This document shows, piece after piece, positions 8,190 through 18,233 of a stretch of DNA of 64,000 nucleotides (its first letter is position 1; each line of letters starts with the position of its first letter). Source of the DNA: Helicobacter canis (lineage in GTDB: Bacteria; Campylobacterota; Campylobacteria; Campylobacterales; Helicobacteraceae); contig NZ_VXKE01000021.1 of the NCBI RefSeq assembly GCF_008693005.1, positions 1 to 64,000 on the forward strand, written 5' to 3'. Made by a program: the position numbers and the translations under genes. The notes below the pieces were generated by a model. That model was given only the letters and a program-made list of their open reading frames with translations. It was not told the origin of the DNA and made no database searches.

Positions 8190-9260
8190 TTATTTTTTGT
8201 TTAGGATCACATAGTAGCCACACGCCACACATACCAGCAGGGCAAATGGCACTAGCACGCCGATTTCTGGCAAAATCACGCCTGTGATAGAAAACTGACT
8301 AAGTGAGAAAAAGCTCCCCCACACAAGCAGCGCAAACACGATAAACAAAAACCCAAGCAAGTATAGATTTCCATAACGAGCAAGGCTTGGGGTATAGTAG
8401 GTGATGATAATGGCGACAAATGGCACAAAAAGCGGGACAATGATAAGTGCGTAAAGCACAGCGCGGATTTTCTCACTGCCGATTTTCTGCTCCTTTAAAA
8501 GCTGCAAAGACTGCAGGGCATCAACGATAGAAATCGATGGCTTTGCTTGGGAGAATGAGTCTAGCACTTTTGGGTTGAAGTCTTTAAGTATAGGGAGTTT
8601 GGCAAAGGTTTTTACATCTAAGCCCTTGCTGCCTAGCTCCCAAAGATTGGGCATATCTTGGGTGAAAGCATTATAAAGGATCCAGTGTTCATCTTCAAAT
8701 GCGGCATTTCTGGCTTGCGTGAAGCGCGTGAGATTCTGCCCGCTAGAATCTAGCCCAAAGACACGGATCGTGCTGGCTTGGCGGACAAGATTGATCGAGC
8801 CGAAATAGACATAGTCATCATTGTATTTGACAAAGAGATCTGTCGTGGGCGCACTAGAATCTTTGGCGAAAAACTTCTCCACCTTTTCTTGCGCATAAGC
8901 AAATGGCGTGGCATTTAGCCCAATATGTATGCAGGAGATCAAAAGACTTAGCCAAAGCACAGGGCGCAAAAGCGCGCGCTTAGAGTAGCCAAGCGCGAGT
9001 AGGGCGGTGTATTGGTTGGTTTTAATGAGAAAGAGATAGCAAATCGCCATAGCAAGTAGCAGGGAAATAGGCAGGGTGAAATTCATCGCGTATAAAAAGT
9101 CATAGACAAAAAACAAGATTAAAAGATTCGCAGAGTCTGCAAAGTTATCGATATACTGCAGACTATCAATACTGACAAAAAACAACCCCAACGCCAAAAA
9201 AATCACAACAAAATAGCGCAGATAATAATGCGCGATAAAGAGAAAAAGTCTAATACGCAT
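8190..9260 (-). CDS. LptF/LptG-family permease (YjgP/YjgQ), LPS export
   Basis: The family forms the inner-membrane channel of the LptB2FG transporter, which extracts lipopolysaccharide from the inner membrane. The protein has N-terminal helices (residues about 10-100), a periplasmic jellyroll segment, and C-terminal helices (about 265-355). The start ATG at 9260 is preferred since GGGAG lies 6 nt upstream; a longer frame reaches 9278 inside pth. It starts just after the pth stop and is followed 11 nt later by the GT90 gene. I cannot tell LptF from LptG. Confidence 0.87.
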   Translation of the reverse strand: MRIRLFLFIAHYYLRYFVVIFLALGLFFVSIDSLQYIDNFADSANLLILFFVYDFLYAMNFTLPISLLLAMAICYLFLIKTNQYTALLALGYSKRALLRPVLWLSLLISCIHIGLNATPFAYAQEKVEKFFAKDSSAPTTDLFVKYNDDYVYFGSINLVRQASTIRVFGLDSSGQNLTRFTQARNAAFEDEHWILYNAFTQDMPNLWELGSKGLDVKTFAKLPILKDFNPKVLDSFSQAKPSISIVDALQSLQLLKEQKIGSEKIRAVLYALIIVPLFVPFVAIIITYYTPSLARYGNLYLLGFLFIVFALLVWGSFFSLSQFSITGVILPEIGVLVPFALLVCVACGYYVILNKK

Positions 9261-9262
9261 AC

Positions 9263-10093
9263 TTAATCTCCCTTGCAAGCAAGTGCAGGCGAGCTAGAAT
9301 CTAGGCTAGATTCTAGGGGTGAGGCTAGAGTGTGGTCGCTAGAATCTGCTTTAGATTCTAGGGTAGATTGCTTGCTGGAGGCTTGGCTTAGGTCTTTTGG
9401 CTTGCTTATGGTGAAGTGGCTTTGCAAGGCGGCAAAGTCTCTTTCTATGATGAAAAATAGCAAGCCTCTCACGCTCTCATCAACTAGCTCTAGTAGCTGC
9501 TCATTGGGTAGGGAGAAATCTCCTAGCACAAAGTCGATAACTTGCTTATGCTTGGGGGTTTGGGCTGCTTGGGGCAGATTTTCTCTAATCCCAAAGCGCA
9601 AGCGTATATAATCTTGCCTATTTAGCTCGCTATCGATGGACTTTAGTCCATTGTGCCCACCACTGCTGCCACCAAGCTTATAGCGGATCGCACCAAGGGG
9701 GAGGTCTAGCTCATCGTGCGCGATACAAAGCTGATTGATTTTATAAAAGCTTGTGATTGTGGCAATTGAGCTGCCTGAGAGATTCATAAAGGTTTGTGGC
9801 TTTGCAATATGGATATGTGGGGTAAGGGTGGCAATGTGCGCACAAAATTTACTTGAAGCATCAAGCGTAATCCCTAGGCACTCACACAAGCGATCGATGA
9901 TGATAAAGCCTATGTTGTGGCGGTTTTGGGCGTATTTATCTCCTGGATTCCCAAGCCCAGCGATGAGCAAAGGCTCTTGCTCGCGTATTTGTGGGAGATA
10001 TTCTACTAGTAAAGATCGCGCACTAAGAGCAGCGATAGGCAGGCTCTTTATCGTAGAGATTAGGTGCTTGATGTTGGTTTTTCGTGCAGACAT
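9263..10093 (-). CDS. pth: Peptidyl-tRNA hydrolase with N- and C-terminal extensions
   Basis: Pth frees peptides from prematurely released peptidyl-tRNA. The core begins LLIAGLGNPGDKYAQNRHN near residue 41, and includes the catalytic His of RHNIGF, the KPQTFMNLSG motif, and HDELDLPLG. At 276 residues it is about 80-90 longer than usual. About 40 residues precede the core; a TTG immediately before LIAGLG would give a normal N-terminus, though the ribosome site there is weak. The Ser-rich C-terminal tail (ESKADSS, ESSLDSS) is translated from clustered TAGAATC words at 9295-9370 and looks like dispensable sequence. Confidence 0.9.
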   Translation of the reverse strand: MSARKTNIKHLISTIKSLPIAALSARSLLVEYLPQIREQEPLLIAGLGNPGDKYAQNRHNIGFIIIDRLCECLGITLDASSKFCAHIATLTPHIHIAKPQTFMNLSGSSIATITSFYKINQLCIAHDELDLPLGAIRYKLGGSSGGHNGLKSIDSELNRQDYIRLRFGIRENLPQAAQTPKHKQVIDFVLGDFSLPNEQLLELVDESVRGLLFFIIERDFAALQSHFTISKPKDLSQASSKQSTLESKADSSDHTLASPLESSLDSSSPALACKGD

Positions 10094-10116
10094 AGCCCCG
10101 CCTTTGGGGGTCCGGG

Positions 10117-10653
10117 CTACTTGGCTTTGATACAGCTAATGACTGCGACAGATTGGTTTTCTGTGATTTTTACGCCATCAATTTGCGGTAGATCGCGCAC
10201 AAGGATTGAGTGCCCCACATCAAGCGCGCTTACATCAAGCGTGTAAGAAGCGGGGAGATTTTCTGGAGCGGCTTTAACGCTTACGCGCTTTTTGGCGATA
10301 AGCAGGACGCCTTTGTTTTTTAGCCCAACGGCTGTGCCTTGTGCTTGCACGGGGATTTTGTAGTTTGCCACTACGCCCTTTTGCGCGACCATAAGATCGA
10401 TATGCAAAATCGTGCCATACACAGGGTCTTTTTGATACTCTTGGATCACTACATCAAGTGTCTTGCCGCCGACTTTGACAGGGAAGACTAGCGAAGTCTT
10501 TGTCTTTATCGTGCGGATAAAGTCGTTGATCTTAAAAGCGCAGTGGATATTCTCCACACCTTTTGCATAGATGTTGGCAATTAGATAGCCATCTTTCCTT
10601 AAGGCTTTTGCATTCGCCTTTGAAATACTCTCTCTAATTTGTCCTTCAAGCAT
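10117..10653 (-). CDS. rplY: 50S ribosomal protein bL25 (CTC/TL5 type)
   Basis: bL25 binds 5S rRNA. The 178-residue length is that of the two-domain CTC form. The N-terminal domain carries AKALRKDGYLIANIYAKG, and HIDLM near residue 95 marks the linker before the C-terminal beta domain (IPVQAQGTAVGLKNKG). AAGGA lies ahead of the ATG. The neighbour pth follows 23 nt downstream, a pairing common in bacteria. Confidence 0.93.
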   Translation of the reverse strand: MLEGQIRESISKANAKALRKDGYLIANIYAKGVENIHCAFKINDFIRTIKTKTSLVFPVKVGGKTLDVVIQEYQKDPVYGTILHIDLMVAQKGVVANYKIPVQAQGTAVGLKNKGVLLIAKKRVSVKAAPENLPASYTLDVSALDVGHSILVRDLPQIDGVKITENQSVAVISCIKAK

Positions 10654-10786
10654 TCTGTGTCCTTTGTATAGTGAAATAAGTGCGCATTCTAGCGATAATT
10701 TGCTTAAACTTCCTAGAATCTATTTGCAAGCTTTTTAGATTCTAGGTTTGGGATTTGCTATGGCTTTGGTGTTTGAGCGGTGTGGC

Positions 10787-11317
10787 TTAGGGCTTTGCTT
10801 TTTGCTCTTTTTGGATTCTCTTTAGCTCTTTTTCAAACTTTTTTCTCCGCAAGATTGGTAGCCTATCGACAAATAGCACGCCATTTAGATGATCCATCTC
10901 GTGCTGCACTGCTATGGCGAGCAAGCCATCTGCTTGAAGCACCTTCTCTACTCCAAAGCGATCTTGATACCCAACGCTAATGCTCTCAAACCGCTCAATC
11001 TCTTCATAAAACCCGGGCACTGAAAGACAGCCTTCTTGGTAAGTTGTTGTCCCTTGGGTTTTTAGCAAGGTCGGGTTGATTAGCTCAAGCTTGTCTTCTT
11101 CATACTGCTGCCCGTCTTCTTCGCGTGGCAGTGTGATTATGAGCGCGCAAATGGGCATATCTACTTGGATCGCCGCAAGTCCTATGCCATTTGTGGCAAT
11201 CATTGTTTCATACATATCATCAAGCAGTTTGTGGAGATTCGCATCAAACTCTCTAACTACTTGGGATTTGACTTTAAGTCGCTTGTTTGGATACTTAACT
11301 ATCGGCAGAATCGCCAT
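10787..11317 (-). CDS. def: Peptide deformylase
   Basis: Def removes the N-formyl group from nascent proteins. All three metal/catalytic motifs are visible: GIGLAAIQ near residue 45, EGCLSVPG near 95, and [12 protein letters not shown] near 137. I start it at the ATG at 11317 (176 aa, [10 protein letters not shown], the usual beginning), with AGGA 8 nt upstream; the frame is open back to 11392 but those residues lie inside the preceding gene and are not conserved Def sequence. It overlaps the 3' end of the GGDEF-like gene by 23 nt. Confidence 0.94.
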   Translation of the reverse strand: MAILPIVKYPNKRLKVKSQVVREFDANLHKLLDDMYETMIATNGIGLAAIQVDMPICALIITLPREEDGQQYEEDKLELINPTLLKTQGTTTYQEGCLSVPGFYEEIERFESISVGYQDRFGVEKVLQADGLLAIAVQHEMDHLNGVLFVDRLPILRRKKFEKELKRIQKEQKAKP

Positions 11318-12386
11318 TGATGTTGTCCTGTTGATAGATTTTGCAATGCTGCTTTTCATCAAGAGCGATTTTGAGCGTTGAGAGACAGGCACTTTGTGTT
11401 TCTTCTATGGATCGCTCTGGCATAATCTTGGCGATACTTGAAGCTACATCAAGCTGGAGATTCATATCACCTACAAATACATCTGTGGTTTGGGCTGATT
11501 GGTAGAGAAATACGCAAAGTTCTTGGGCTTCGACAATATCAGAATACTTCAGCAAGATCCCAAACACACCATCACCCATATAAGCGATGAAGCTGCTTGT
11601 TTGTATATGCTTTTGCAGAAATTTTGCCATTGTTTTTAGAAGGATTGTGAAAACAGGAGAGTCCTGCCCAACTTGGCGCGATAAATCTTGGGAGAGCGTG
11701 ATATAGATTAGCACTGATGAGTGGTTAAACTCTAGGCATAGCTTTTGCTCCTTTTGTAGCACATCAGTAAAGTAGCTTTTGTTATATACATCAAGATTAA
11801 GGTCATAGACAGAATTTTGGCTGATTTGCTTGAGATTTTTATCTGTTTTTGCATAGAGATCGCGGATTTGATCAAGCTGTTTGGAGGTAACTTTGGTAAC
11901 CTTAGTCATATCGCGGATAAAAAAGTCCATCACATTGCGCATAGTGAGCTTGTTGTCTGCTTGCTCCACATCTTTAGAATACTGCTTGACTACATTTTCA
12001 GCGATTAAGAAATTTTGATACACAACAGACATACAGCTAAGCACTTGCTTGATGATACGCAAGCTTTCGCCCACAGACTTTTCAAATACAAGTGCGCGAT
12101 TTTCTAGATCTGATTGCATACGCATAATTGCGCGCACTTTTTCGCGGACAGCTGGAGACTCTTTTTGCAAAAACTTCTCAAAATATAGGCGGTAGTTTGA
12201 TGGCAAGCACGGCAAGGATTCTGCTTGGAGCGTTTGGATTGTGGTTTCTGACAAGCGACTTACCACTTCAAGAAAATCCCCACTATCACCAGATCCGGGT
12301 GCAATATCTGCACGCACATCTGGGTTGATCCCAGATAAGAAAGGGTTAGTGCCTATGTCGGATGCTTTTTCTTGATTTTTATCCAT
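11295..12386 (-). CDS. Degenerate GGDEF-domain protein
   Basis: The 363-residue protein has a helical N-terminal half (about residues 40-190, likely coiled) followed by a GGDEF-like domain. It starts near [14 protein letters not shown], which aligns with the D-x-LT-x-L-x-NR signature. The catalytic GGDEF position reads [11 protein letters not shown], so the Gly-Gly-Asp/Glu-Glu-Phe metal site is not preserved and cyclic-di-GMP synthesis is unlikely. A binding or scaffold role is possible. It sits between clpP (22 nt upstream) and def (overlapping), so it may belong to a protein-maturation operon. Function unknown. Confidence 0.65.
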   Translation of the reverse strand: MDKNQEKASDIGTNPFLSGINPDVRADIAPGSGDSGDFLEVVSRLSETTIQTLQAESLPCLPSNYRLYFEKFLQKESPAVREKVRAIMRMQSDLENRALVFEKSVGESLRIIKQVLSCMSVVYQNFLIAENVVKQYSKDVEQADNKLTMRNVMDFFIRDMTKVTKVTSKQLDQIRDLYAKTDKNLKQISQNSVYDLNLDVYNKSYFTDVLQKEQKLCLEFNHSSVLIYITLSQDLSRQVGQDSPVFTILLKTMAKFLQKHIQTSSFIAYMGDGVFGILLKYSDIVEAQELCVFLYQSAQTTDVFVGDMNLQLDVASSIAKIMPERSIEETQSACLSTLKIALDEKQHCKIYQQDNINGDSADS

Positions 12387-12407
12387 CGTTCCTTGTTTCC
12401 CTTAAGC

Positions 12408-12995
12408 TTATTTGATGCTTTTTGTCAAAACTTTATCGATGAGTCCATACTCTTTGGCTTCTTTAGCACTCATAAAAAAGTCTCTCTCTGTGTCTTGGGC
12501 GATTTTCTTTAGCGGCTGCCCGGTGTTGCTAGCCATAATTTCATTAAGCACGGAGCGAAGACGCAGGATTTCTTTAGCTTGGATTTCTATGTCTGTGGCT
12601 TGTCCTTGTGCGCCACCAAGGGGCTGATGGATCATAATCCTAGAATTTGGCAAGGAGTATCGCTTGTCTTTAGCCCCACAGCTTAGTAGAAACGCCCCCG
12701 CACTTGCGGCTTGTCCTATGCAGATTGTGCAAATATCTGGGCGGATATATTGCATTGTGTCATAGATACTAAACGCGCTTGTGATCACGCCTCCGGGGGA
12801 GTTTATGTAGAGATTGATGTCTTTTTCTGGATCTTCTGCTTCAAGGAATAGAAGTTGCGCGACAATGGAGCTTGCTACCATATCATTGATCTCTCCACTT
12901 AGTAGAATCACGCGATCTTTGAGTAGTCTTGAGTAGATGTCATAGCTGCGCTCGCTACGCCCTGTTTTTTCAATCACATAGGGGATATAGTTCAT
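12408..12995 (-). CDS. clpP: ATP-dependent Clp protease proteolytic subunit
   Basis: ClpP forms the tetradecameric serine protease chamber used by ClpX or ClpA. The 195-residue length is normal. The catalytic Ser lies in [11 protein letters not shown] (about residue 97), the His in [10 protein letters not shown] (about 122), and the Asp near residue 171. It follows tig by 2 nt, the classic tig-clpP pair. Confidence 0.96.
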   Translation of the reverse strand: MNYIPYVIEKTGRSERSYDIYSRLLKDRVILLSGEINDMVASSIVAQLLFLEAEDPEKDINLYINSPGGVITSAFSIYDTMQYIRPDICTICIGQAASAGAFLLSCGAKDKRYSLPNSRIMIHQPLGGAQGQATDIEIQAKEILRLRSVLNEIMASNTGQPLKKIAQDTERDFFMSAKEAKEYGLIDKVLTKSIK

Positions 12996-12997
12996 AG

Positions 12998-14386
12998 TTA
13001 TGCCTTTGGACTTTCTTTGGGCGTTGTTGCCTTTGCTTTAGTGGGCTTTTTGGCTGGCTTTGGGCTTTGGCTGGCTTTAGGGTCTTTAGATTCTAGTAAG
13101 CCGGCTTTTTCATCAAGAAGATGGTGTAGCACGCGATCTTCTATCATCGCCATTTTGACCGCTGGGATTAAGTTATTGCTGCGATAGTATTCAAGCACTT
13201 CTTTGGGGTTCTGCCCTTGTATCATCGACTCATAGTAGATTGCTTGCATTACTTCATTGTCATTGATTGTGATATTTTTTGCCTTGGCGATAGCATCAAC
13301 AAGGAAAGTGATTTTCACGCTTTTTCGCGCTTCATCGCGGAAGCTCTCGCGCTTGTCTTTTGCTTTTTGTGCATCTTGCTGGTAGGATTTAAGCTCTTCT
13401 TCTGGGATACTTGCAAGCGCATTGCGGAATAGCACATCCATTTCCTGCTCGACAATGGCATTGGGCAGATCAAAGCTAAATCCCTGATCCAAAGCTTCAA
13501 GGCATTTTTGCTTCATTTCTTCGTTGTAATGGCGGTTTTTAAGCTCTGTGGCAAGCTCATCTGCTACGCGAGATTCTAGCTCTGCAAGTGTTGCATCATC
13601 TCTGCCTAGAATCTTTGTGGCAAAGCTATCATCAAGCACGCATTTAGTCCGCTCTTGGATTTTGTTGATTTTGACCTTGAAAGTCGCTGGCTTACCCGCT
13701 AGAGCACTTGAGTGGTAATTATCTGGGAAACTCACTTCAATGCTCTTCTCTTCCCCGCATTTCGCGCCCACAAGCGCATCTTCAAAGCCGGGGATAAATT
13801 GCCCGCTTCCAATGGCTAGGTCAAAGCCCTCTGCCTTGCCACCTTCAAATGCTATGCCATCAACAAAGCCTTCAAAGTCGATATTTACGATATGGTCTTT
13901 CTTGATGGCTTTATCTTTGGACTCTACTAGCTCGCCTTGTGATTGCGCCATCATATCAAGTCGCTCTTGGATAGCCTTTTTCTCTGGGGTTGGGATTTTT
14001 GGTGTGGGGATTTTAGATTCTAGGGCATCTAGGCTAAAATCTGGGATAATGGAGATAGCAATCTCCACATCAATTGCCTCGCTTCCTTTGTCAAACTTTG
14101 TGATAATGGGGTCGCCAATTAACTGCTGCGGAGTGAGCTGCAGCTCTTTAAGCGCGCTTGATAGCATATCTTGTATAAGCTCTCTTTGTGCGTCTTTTTC
14201 CAAGGAGTCTTTGTAGCGAGATTTGACAATATGCGCAGGGACTTTGCCCGCTCTAAAGCCGGCGATTTTAAGTGTCTTGCTTGCTTTTTGCGCTAGAGAT
14301 TCTAGCTTTTTCTCAAGATCTTGGAGTGCGATTTTGCCTGTTGCAGTCGCATTGGCAGTGTTGGTTCTGGTTGTTTGGAGATTCAT
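12998..14386 (-). CDS. tig: Trigger factor (ribosome-bound chaperone/PPIase)
   Basis: Trigger factor binds the ribosome at the exit tunnel and shields nascent chains. The N-terminal ribosome-binding motif [12 protein letters not shown] is at about residues 43-54. The FKBP-type domain is seen as [11 protein letters not shown] and [12 protein letters not shown] (about 170-220). The helical C-terminal domain follows, ending in a Lys/Pro/Ala-rich tail. At 462 residues it is slightly longer than usual because of this tail. AAGGA precedes the ATG. Divergent from fliI across 100 nt. Confidence 0.94.
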   Translation of the reverse strand: MNLQTTRTNTANATATGKIALQDLEKKLESLAQKASKTLKIAGFRAGKVPAHIVKSRYKDSLEKDAQRELIQDMLSSALKELQLTPQQLIGDPIITKFDKGSEAIDVEIAISIIPDFSLDALESKIPTPKIPTPEKKAIQERLDMMAQSQGELVESKDKAIKKDHIVNIDFEGFVDGIAFEGGKAEGFDLAIGSGQFIPGFEDALVGAKCGEEKSIEVSFPDNYHSSALAGKPATFKVKINKIQERTKCVLDDSFATKILGRDDATLAELESRVADELATELKNRHYNEEMKQKCLEALDQGFSFDLPNAIVEQEMDVLFRNALASIPEEELKSYQQDAQKAKDKRESFRDEARKSVKITFLVDAIAKAKNITINDNEVMQAIYYESMIQGQNPKEVLEYYRSNNLIPAVKMAMIEDRVLHHLLDEKAGLLESKDPKASQSPKPAKKPTKAKATTPKESPKA

Positions 14387-14486
14387 ACTATTCCTTAGGA
14401 GTGATTATTGAGTAGATTCGGGCATTTTAGCCAAAAATATCAAAAAACATTATAAAATTACGCATTTTGGCTTCTTAAGGTATGCA

Positions 14487-15815
14487 ATGTCGCTTCATAT
14501 ACTTAAACACAAACTTGCCGCGCGTCCTAATCTCTCGCCACAATATGGGCTTATCACCAAAATCACGCCCACAATCATCTATGCTAAGGGTATTAGCCCA
14601 TCTGTGGGCGATATTGTCAAAATCACGCATAAGGATTCTAGCCAATCGCTAGGGATTGTTACGCTAAGTGAGGGGCAGAGCTTTGGCTTTAATCCTTTCT
14701 CTTTCGTGGAGCATTTTGGGATCAATGATGTTGTGGTGATTGAGAAAAATGGCTTGACTTTCCCTATGGCAGAATCTATGCTTGGGCGCGTGTTTGACCC
14801 ACTTGGCACGCCCATTGATGATAAGCCCCCGCTGCTTAATGCCACGCATTTGCCCATCATCACGCCGCCCATTCGCGCGCTAAAGCGTGGCATTATCGAT
14901 GAGGTCTTTGATGTAGGGGTGCGATCAATCAATGGGCTGCTGCCTTGTGGCAAGGGGCAGAAGCTTGGGATTTTTGCCGGATCTGGCGTGGGCAAATCTA
15001 CGCTTATGGGAATGATTGTGCGAGGCTGCAAAGCCCCTATAAAAGTCATCGCGCTCATTGGTGAGCGGGGGCGAGAGGTGCCGGAGTTTATCCACAAATC
15101 TCTAGGCGGCGATCTTAGTAACACCGTGCTAATTGTCGCTACAAGCGATGACTCACCGCTTATGCGCAAATATGGGGCGTTTAGTGCTATGGCAGTGGCG
15201 GAGTATTTTAAGTCTTTAGGGAATGATGTGCTGTTTATTATGGATTCTGTTACGCGCTTTGCTATGGCGCAGCGAGAAATCGGGCTAGCCCTAGGAGAGC
15301 CGCCTACAAGCAAGGGCTATCCGCCTTCTGTGCTGACACTTATGCCCCAGCTTATGGAGCGAGCAGGCAAGGAAGAGGGTAAAGGCTCTATCACGGCATT
15401 TTTCACCGTGCTTGTAGAAGGCGATGATTTAAGCGACCCAATTGCTGATCAAGCGCGCTCAATCTTAGATGGGCATATTGTTTTGGAGCGGGCTTTGACA
15501 GATTTTGGGATTTATCCGCCTATCAATATCCTAGCTTCTGCTTCGCGCGTGAGTAATGACATCATCACCAAAGAGCATAGAGAGCTGATACAGAAATTCC
15601 GCCGCTACTACGCGCTTTTGAAAGATAATGAAATTTTAGTGCGTATTGGCTCCTACCAGCACGGCAGCGATGTGGAGCTTGACTACGCGCTAGCGATAAA
15701 GCCTGTTATGGAGGAGTTTTTGAAGCAAGCCGAAGAGCAGAGCGTGAGCTTTGAAGAAGCCTTGCAGTTGCTAAAGGCAGTGTTTGCGCTGCCACAAAGC
15801 GAGCTTTCGGGCTAG
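14487..15815 (+). CDS. fliI: Flagellum-specific ATP synthase FliI
   Basis: FliI is the ATPase of the flagellar type III export apparatus. The 442-residue protein carries Walker A GSGVGKSTLMGM at about residue 168, ALIGERGREVPEF near 190, Walker B VLFIMDSVTRFA near 250, and the GSITAFFTVLVEGDD segment. Homologous to F1 beta but with the export-specific C-terminus. It is a single flagellar gene here, typical of scattered flagellar loci in Helicobacter. Confidence 0.96.
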   Translation: MSLHILKHKLAARPNLSPQYGLITKITPTIIYAKGISPSVGDIVKITHKDSSQSLGIVTLSEGQSFGFNPFSFVEHFGINDVVVIEKNGLTFPMAESMLGRVFDPLGTPIDDKPPLLNATHLPIITPPIRALKRGIIDEVFDVGVRSINGLLPCGKGQKLGIFAGSGVGKSTLMGMIVRGCKAPIKVIALIGERGREVPEFIHKSLGGDLSNTVLIVATSDDSPLMRKYGAFSAMAVAEYFKSLGNDVLFIMDSVTRFAMAQREIGLALGEPPTSKGYPPSVLTLMPQLMERAGKEEGKGSITAFFTVLVEGDDLSDPIADQARSILDGHIVLERALTDFGIYPPINILASASRVSNDIITKEHRELIQKFRRYYALLKDNEILVRIGSYQHGSDVELDYALAIKPVMEEFLKQAEEQSVSFEEALQLLKAVFALPQSELSG

Positions 15816-15839
15816 AATCCACTTTTGCAAAGGATAATG

Positions 15840-16670
15840 ATGGCAAAGCAAGTCGTGCTTCTCACAGGTGCAAGCAGTGGCATTGGCAAAGACACAGCTA
15901 AAATGCTTCATAATGCAGGCTATAAAGTCTATGCCGCAGCTAGACGCGTAAATCTTATGCAGGATTTGCAGGATATGGGGATTTGCGTGGTGTTTGTTGA
16001 TTTATTGCAAGCTGATTCTATCGCTTCGTGTGTAGAATCTATTGTGCAAAAAGAAGGTGGCATTGATATTTTTATCAACAATGCTGGGTATGGATTCTAC
16101 GGCGCGATAGAAGATACCCCACTAGAATCCGCTAGAGCGCAGCTAGAGGTCAATCTCTTTGCCTTTGCGCACTTGGTGCAGCTTATCGCCCCAAAAATGC
16201 GAGAAAAGCGCGCGGGCAAAATCATCGCTGTAAGCTCCATAGCTGGCAAGGTATGGACACCTTTTGGCGGGTGGTATCACGCGAGCAAATTCGCTCTTGA
16301 AGGGCTATGCGATAGCCTGCGTCTAGAGCTAAAGCCCTTTGGTATTGAAGTCATCATCATTGAGCCCGGCGGGATTAAGACTGATTGGGGCATTATTGCT
16401 GCAAGGCATTTGCGCGAGATTAGCGAGAGTGGCGCGTATAGGGAGCGGTGCGGGCATTATGCTAGGGCATTGGAGCAAACTTATCAAGGCTCTTCACTAT
16501 CTAGCCCTAATCTAATCGCACACACTATTTATAAAGCCATTACTGCTAAATCTCCTAAAACGCGCTATCTTGTAGGCTTTATGGCAAGACCTATGCTCTA
16601 TGCTAAACGCTTATTGGGGGATAAGCTGTTTGATACAATTATCGCGTATGCGTGGGGTAGGGCGTGGTAG
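15840..16670 (+). CDS. Short-chain dehydrogenase/reductase
   Basis: A classical SDR: the NAD(P)-binding TGASSGIGKDTA near residue 10, NNAGYGFYG near 80, a Ser in VSSIAGKV, and the active-site YHASKFALEG (Tyr and Lys present, about residue 147). The helix after it, EPGGIKTDWG, is typical of family members acting on hydrophobic alcohols or steroids, but the substrate cannot be told. The start ATG at 15840 is favoured over the one at 15837 for spacing from AAGGA at 15830-15834. Confidence 0.88.
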   Translation: MAKQVVLLTGASSGIGKDTAKMLHNAGYKVYAAARRVNLMQDLQDMGICVVFVDLLQADSIASCVESIVQKEGGIDIFINNAGYGFYGAIEDTPLESARAQLEVNLFAFAHLVQLIAPKMREKRAGKIIAVSSIAGKVWTPFGGWYHASKFALEGLCDSLRLELKPFGIEVIIIEPGGIKTDWGIIAARHLREISESGAYRERCGHYARALEQTYQGSSLSSPNLIAHTIYKAITAKSPKTRYLVGFMARPMLYAKRLLGDKLFDTIIAYAWGRAW

Positions 16671-16692
16671 AGTAGATTCTAGGTAAATACGC

Positions 16693-16698
16693 TATAAT
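16693..16698 (+). promoter_or_regulatory. -10 box TATAAT for speE-coaE
   Basis: Consensus TATAAT in CGCTATAATCGC, 31 nt upstream of the speE ATG, with AAAGGA before the ATG. Confidence 0.6.
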
Positions 16699-16729
16699 CG
16701 CAGCTTATCATCAACATTAAAGGATTATT

Positions 16730-17530
16730 ATGTGGCTAAATCACCAGCTTAGCGCGGATTTTCATAAAGAATATGCCATTGAAGAAAAGACTTTAGATGT
16801 GCGCAGTGAGCATATTTTAGAGATTTTTAAAAGCAAGCGATTTGGGCAAATCGCGCTTATTGATGAGCGCGAGCTACTGCTTGAGAGCCACTTGGGCTGT
16901 GTGAGTGAGTTTGTCGCACACATTGGGGCGTGCTGCTTAAAGCTCAAAGCACCAGAATCCCCACAAGATCAAGCCCTTATACTTGGGGGGTTTAATCTTG
17001 AGCTTGCCTTTGAGCTATTGAAGCATAATATGGGGGTTCGCTACATTCAAAGTGATCAAAAGGTGCTAGATTCTCTCATAAGCTTCTTGCCACATTTCCA
17101 AGAAGTGCGCGAGCATAGGGACTTTGAGCTTTATGCTAGAGCTATTGACCTACCACTAGGCAAATACCACTTAATCATACATCAAGCCACCCCTAATGCG
17201 CACGAGCTTGATGGGCTAAGTCGTATGCTGCATACAGATGGTGTGCTAATTGCTAAGCTTCCGCACCCTTACTTCCAAGCAGATGAGTGTAAGCAGGCTT
17301 TGCGCGATGTGAGTGGGCTATTTTCTATTGTGATGCCGTTTTTTATGCCATTGTTTGGTGATGAGGTGTTTGTCTTTGCTTCTAAGGCTACGCATCCACT
17401 TGCTGATTTGTGGCTACAGAGAGCTGATATGCTTGATGATCTTAGCTTCTACAATGCTGATATTCATAATGCCGCCTTTGCTATGCCTACACTTCTAGCA
17501 AGCACCTTGCAGCCGTGGGTCAAAAACTAG
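16730..17530 (+). CDS. speE: Polyamine aminopropyltransferase-like protein SpeE
   Basis: It follows the Helicobacter SpeE pattern along its 266 residues: DVRSEHILEIFKSKRFGQIAL near the N-terminus, a glycine-poor cofactor motif (ALILGGFNLELAFELL), VRYIQSDQKVLDS, and a C-terminal YNADIHNAAFAMP. SpeE transfers an aminopropyl group from decarboxylated SAM to putrescine. The classic acidic GGGDG motif is replaced by GGF, as I recall for the Helicobacter enzyme. The 3' end overlaps coaE by 16 nt. Confidence 0.85.
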   Translation: MWLNHQLSADFHKEYAIEEKTLDVRSEHILEIFKSKRFGQIALIDERELLLESHLGCVSEFVAHIGACCLKLKAPESPQDQALILGGFNLELAFELLKHNMGVRYIQSDQKVLDSLISFLPHFQEVREHRDFELYARAIDLPLGKYHLIIHQATPNAHELDGLSRMLHTDGVLIAKLPHPYFQADECKQALRDVSGLFSIVMPFFMPLFGDEVFVFASKATHPLADLWLQRADMLDDLSFYNADIHNAAFAMPTLLASTLQPWVKN

Positions 17531-18183
17531 GCAAGCTAGATTCTAGCTCTATAGAATCTAGCTCCCTTAAGCCCATATCCTTGCACTATGGAGTCGTGCT
17601 AACGGGCGGGATAGCGTGCGGGAAGAGTAGCGTTGGCGAGATTTTGCGCGCGCGGGGGTTTGAGATCATCTGTGCTGATAGTATTGCGCATTGTGTGCTT
17701 GAAGAGTGTGCTAGAGAGCTTATTGACACTTTTGGAGAGGGCATTGCTAGCATTGATCCTAATGACTTAGGCATAATCAATCGCAAAGCTCTTGGGGAGA
17801 TTGTCTTTAGCGACCCTGCAAAGCGCGCCTTGCTAGAGTCTATCACCCACCCACGCATACACGCTCAAATCATCGCTAAAGCCTGTGAGCTAGAAGTACG
17901 CAAAAGGTGGTATTTCCTTGATATTCCGCTGTTTTTTGAGAGTGGTGGGAGGGCGCGCTATGGTGTGGATATAGTGGTGTGTGTGAGTGCTAAAGAAGAG
18001 CTCCAGCTCGCGCGCTTAATGCAAAGAAACGCGCTTAGCCTAAGCCAAGCGCAAGCTAGAGTGCGCGCACAAATGCCCTTAGAGCAAAAGATCGCCCAAA
18101 GCGATATTGTTATAGACAACAATGGCACGCTTGCTGCACTAGAATCTAAAGTAGATTCTATGCTGCACACTCTTGCTACATAG
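17515..18183 (+). CDS. coaE: Dephospho-CoA kinase
   Basis: CoaE phosphorylates dephospho-CoA, the last step of CoA synthesis. The P-loop [14 protein letters not shown] is at about residues 31-44, followed by ADSIAHCVL and the HPRIH motif. The GTG at 17515 is the track start, but the first 22 codons are Ser-rich and contain TAGAATC words; a TTG at 17581 just before HYGVVLTGG would give a standard N-terminus. The speE-coaE pair is conserved in Helicobacter. Confidence 0.92.
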   Translation: MGQKLGKLDSSSIESSSLKPISLHYGVVLTGGIACGKSSVGEILRARGFEIICADSIAHCVLEECARELIDTFGEGIASIDPNDLGIINRKALGEIVFSDPAKRALLESITHPRIHAQIIAKACELEVRKRWYFLDIPLFFESGGRARYGVDIVVCVSAKEELQLARLMQRNALSLSQAQARVRAQMPLEQKIAQSDIVIDNNGTLAALESKVDSMLHTLAT

Positions 18184-18233
18184 GGCATATTGTTTGCTTA
18201 AGATTGCCTATATCTTTTCTAAGGAGTTTTGCA

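Noticed and set aside
14579-15313. Minus-strand ORF of 244 codons within fliI
   Set aside because: It is a shadow of fliI, whose plus frame has all Walker motifs.
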